Origin: an uncultured Saprospiraceae bacterium
GTDB lineage: Bacteria; Bacteroidota; Bacteroidia; Chitinophagales; Saprospiraceae
NCBI GenBank assembly: GCA_937921525.1
Contig: CAKZUM010000595.1
Span: forward strand, 1-7,866
Length of the DNA: 7,866 nucleotides
Reading direction: 5' to 3'
Positions 6,221 through 7,866 of this stretch are shown here, piece by piece. Position 1 is the stretch's first letter. The number at the start of each line of letters is the position of its first letter. The translations under genes were made by a program, and so were the position numbers. The notes beneath the pieces were generated by a model. It saw only the letters and a program-made list of their open reading frames with translations. It was not told the origin of the DNA and did not search any database.

Positions 6221-6262
6221 AAAAACTAAACTTATCCCAAAATTTTCATTGGGATAAGTTTA
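6221..6262 (-). terminator. Strong intrinsic terminator of the helical-protein gene
   Basis: On the minus strand TAAACTTATCCCAA pairs perfectly over 14 bp with TTGGGATAAGTTTA around an 8-base loop (6227-6262). GTTTTT follows immediately (6221-6226). The TAA stop codon of the upstream gene (6260-6262) is the first three bases of the stem, so the hairpin starts inside the coding sequence. In the plus direction the stem is followed by ACC rather than a T run, so termination is expected mainly for minus-strand transcripts. Confidence 0.87.
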
Positions 6263-7693
6263 ACCTATCTTTGACAGCAGCCACCCTTTTAATGCTACAT
6301 TATTGTTACTGCTAATTTCTGTGCGAAGCAATTTTTTTTTCTGAACATTAGGAACTTGTATCAGCCTAACTATTTGATTAAAAAAGTGCAGGAATAATAG
6401 GTAAGATGCTGTTTTAGTAGGAGACAACTTTTTTTTACTTTTTAAAAATCGCTCAAAGCTATTACTTTGAGAATGTATAAATTGCTGCTGGTTAATAGCT
6501 ATAACGTCTTTATGATACAACTCGAAATAATTTCGGAGTAGTAAACTTCTGATTAATATATTAGTATTCAAGGCTAAATCTGGATCATTACTATACGGAT
6601 ATAACAATTTATTTACATCGTTAAATGCTTCTTTTTTAAAATAAAAAATAGCCTTTGTATAAGCATAAAGAGCTGTACGTATATTGGGTGCAAGAAATTT
6701 TTTATTTCTTTCAATAAAATCATGTGCCCAATCTTCATTATTTGTACTAAAGCCTACGGAGGCAGCATTTGTATATTCAACGTTTCGGATTCGGCCATTA
6801 ATCACTAATAAATTTTGCTGGTCTGCAAATCTATAAAGCTCAAATCCTTCTTGGATATAGAAATCAAAATCTTGACTTAGATGCTGATTATAATGAACCG
6901 TTAGTGTAACAAAAATATCTTGAACATCCTGCTTTGAAAGAAGATGCGACTTTTCAAAAAGACCTAGTTTCAGTCGCAAATAGCTTTCTTTTTTAGGGGT
7001 AACAATTACATTAATAGCTAGCAATAAAAGTTGTATCGTTGGGTCATTTTTTAGGTTAGCATACTTTTCAACTATTCCCAATATTGCTTCCTCTTGATCT
7101 ACAGACCAAGAAAATCTATTTATCTTTTTAGCAATTCGATATTCTAAAATAATTTTTAATTTATGATAAAAATAAAATTGATCTAAATATTGATTCGCAA
7201 AATTTAGCTCTTCTAAATCGTTTCCAATTTTAGCGTTGTTAGCATCGGCAGAGAGCGCATAATTTAGTTGGAATAACGCCAAGGAATCGACCCTTCCATC
7301 CGAACTAGTTTGAATGGTTTTTATTAGTTGCTTACTTACTTTAGGATAATCAGGATGATTTCGATGTTTCAATGCTTTCACTAGTAATTGTTGCTTCAAT
7401 ATTGGGTTGTTTGCTAATTCCCGAAACACCAAAAAGTCTTGCAAAATGGATTTTAAAGTAAACGCTGTTTTGTTTAGTGCTTGTGTATCTGTTGAATTAA
7501 ATAGATAGAGCGCAATTTTATCTCTATCTAATTTAGGAGAATCATAAGTGGGGGCATACTTTTTTAATCTCAAAAACAATTTTGCCACATACTTATTAGA
7601 GGGCCTTTCTACTTTATTTAAATACGCATGAAATTGAGTTAATTCTTTGGCACTCAGCACTTCCAATAATTTAACAAGCTGTGTATTTTGCAT
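6260..7693 (-). CDS. Uncharacterised 477-residue helical protein
   Basis: A long clean frame from an ATG at 7693 to a TAA inside a terminator hairpin makes this a real gene, but I cannot assign a function. There is no signal peptide and no membrane helix; the protein is rich in Lys, Leu, Asn, Phe and Tyr and looks almost entirely alpha-helical. The N-terminal module (about 1-90: LVKLLEVLSAKELTQF, then SNKYVAKLFLRLKKY, then ALNKTAFTLKSILQDFLVF) resembles the start of long helical hypothetical proteins I associate with Saprospiria. The rest (about 100-450) has the spacing of aromatic and small residues expected of TPR-like or other alpha-solenoid repeats, but no clear TPR consensus. A DWAHDFIERNKKFL segment (321-334) followed by ALYAYTKAIFYFKKEAF (341-357) is the most solenoid-like part. 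A cytoplasmic scaffold or interaction role is only a guess. It appears monocistronic, with its own terminator. Confidence 0.82.
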   Translation of the reverse strand: MQNTQLVKLLEVLSAKELTQFHAYLNKVERPSNKYVAKLFLRLKKYAPTYDSPKLDRDKIALYLFNSTDTQALNKTAFTLKSILQDFLVFRELANNPILKQQLLVKALKHRNHPDYPKVSKQLIKTIQTSSDGRVDSLALFQLNYALSADANNAKIGNDLEELNFANQYLDQFYFYHKLKIILEYRIAKKINRFSWSVDQEEAILGIVEKYANLKNDPTIQLLLLAINVIVTPKKESYLRLKLGLFEKSHLLSKQDVQDIFVTLTVHYNQHLSQDFDFYIQEGFELYRFADQQNLLVINGRIRNVEYTNAASVGFSTNNEDWAHDFIERNKKFLAPNIRTALYAYTKAIFYFKKEAFNDVNKLLYPYSNDPDLALNTNILIRSLLLRNYFELYHKDVIAINQQQFIHSQSNSFERFLKSKKKLSPTKTASYLLFLHFFNQIVRLIQVPNVQKKKLLRTEISSNNNVALKGWLLSKIG

Positions 7694-7748
7694 TATATAA
7701 ATAAAATTTTTAACGTATTATTTAGAATCACACTACTGGACATTTTAA

Positions 7749-7776
7749 AGAGCAGAGAATAGAGAGCAGAGAGTAG
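7749..7776 (+). repeat. Tandem 14-bp duplication
   Basis: AGAGCAGAGAATAG (7749-7762) is followed directly by AGAGCAGAGAGTAG (7763-7776), identical at 13 of 14 positions. Together they form a purine-rich run on the plus strand that leads into, and overlaps, the left arm of the 76-bp palindrome. Confidence 0.75.
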
Positions 7777-7843
7777 AGACAGATTTCGTTTAAAAAATGA
7801 CGAAATTTCGTTGTTTTCTAATCGAAATACGTCTCTACTCTCT
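7768..7843. repeat. 76-bp near-perfect palindrome (long hairpin)
   Basis: AGAGAGTAGAGAC (7768-7780) is an exact complement of GTCTCTACTCTCT (7831-7843). In the same register ATTTCG (7783-7788) pairs with CGAAAT (7823-7828), and the centre is the self-complementary CGAAATTTCG (7801-7810). By my count 32 of 38 positions pair and two more are G-T. It can form one long stem with essentially no loop, 75 bp upstream of the helical-protein ATG. No flanking direct repeat was found. Confidence 0.75.
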
Positions 7844-7866
7844 CTTCCCCGCCCGCCTGACGGCAG

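Larger units (their letters stand above)
5770..6226. other. Gene-poor, repeat-rich intergenic region
   Basis: About 450 bp between the MITE-like element and the terminator of the helical-protein gene. It contains no convincing gene: the longest open frame (plus strand, 5897-6088) has a low-complexity composition. It holds the phased ACAAAAG heptamers, the 5883-5948 palindrome, two short hairpins, and a 29-codon plus-strand ORF, each listed separately. TACATTTG at 6011-6018 matches the Bacteroidota -7 consensus on the plus strand without a clear -33 element. Phrases such as TTAACCGCATAGATAAAG and CATCTGTGGTC resemble interspersed intergenic repeats I associate with Bacteroidota genomes, though this is from memory. 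Confidence 0.6.
7694..7866. other. Leader region of the helical-protein gene up to the window edge
   Basis: This 173-bp stretch must include the promoter of the helical-protein gene if the gene is monocistronic. No TAnnTTTG match was found on the minus strand near the start codon. It contains the tandem 14-mer and 76-bp palindrome listed separately. It ends in an abrupt GC-rich segment (7847-7866, CCCCGCCCGCCTGACGGCAG), which looks like the start of another palindromic intergenic repeat cut off by the window. Confidence 0.5.

Noticed and set aside
7847..7866. GC-rich tail as a separate complete repeat element
   Set aside because: It looks like the beginning of a palindromic repeat (GCCTGACGGCAG), but the window ends before the second half can be seen.

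Overview
The window is AT-rich and almost all of its coding capacity is on the minus strand. The gene families, the A/T-rich leaders without Shine-Dalgarno sequences, and a match to the Bacteroidota -7 promoter motif TAnnTTTG all suggest a Bacteroidota chromosome. A Saprospiria-type organism is my best guess, because I associate long helical proteins like the one at 6260-7693 with that group; this rests on memory, not on a search.

In minus-strand order, right to left. (i) 7866-7694 is a non-coding leader with a 14-bp tandem duplication and a 76-bp near-perfect palindrome. (ii) 7693-6260 encodes an uncharacterised 477-residue, probably all-helical protein; a strong intrinsic terminator begins on its stop codon. 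(iii) 6226-5550 is a roughly 680-bp intergenic region dense in palindromes. It holds a 145-bp MITE-like element (5617-5761) with perfect 12-bp terminal inverted repeats and a perfect 8-bp target-site duplication. (iv) 5549-2349 encodes a secreted 1066-residue BNR/Asp-box (sortilin/VPS10-like) beta-propeller protein. (v) 2348-2164 is a spacer with nested inverted repeats built on one short motif. (vi) 2163-931 encodes a lipoprotein zinc carboxypeptidase of the M14 family, resembling cytosolic carboxypeptidases. (vii) 885-616 encodes a small DUF3817 membrane protein, followed by a weak terminator candidate. (viii) 459-1 holds the N-terminal half of a luciferase-like flavin-dependent oxidoreductase that runs off the left edge.

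The secreted propeller protein and the M14 lipoprotein are both envelope proteins and could act on extracellular or periplasmic protein, but their 185-bp structured spacer leaves open whether they share a transcript. The M14 and DUF3817 genes, 45 bp apart, are the likeliest co-transcribed pair. No defence system, CRISPR array, tRNA, rRNA or complete transposase gene was seen. The most distinctive content is the non-coding repeat structure, above all the MITE-like insertion just upstream of the propeller gene.
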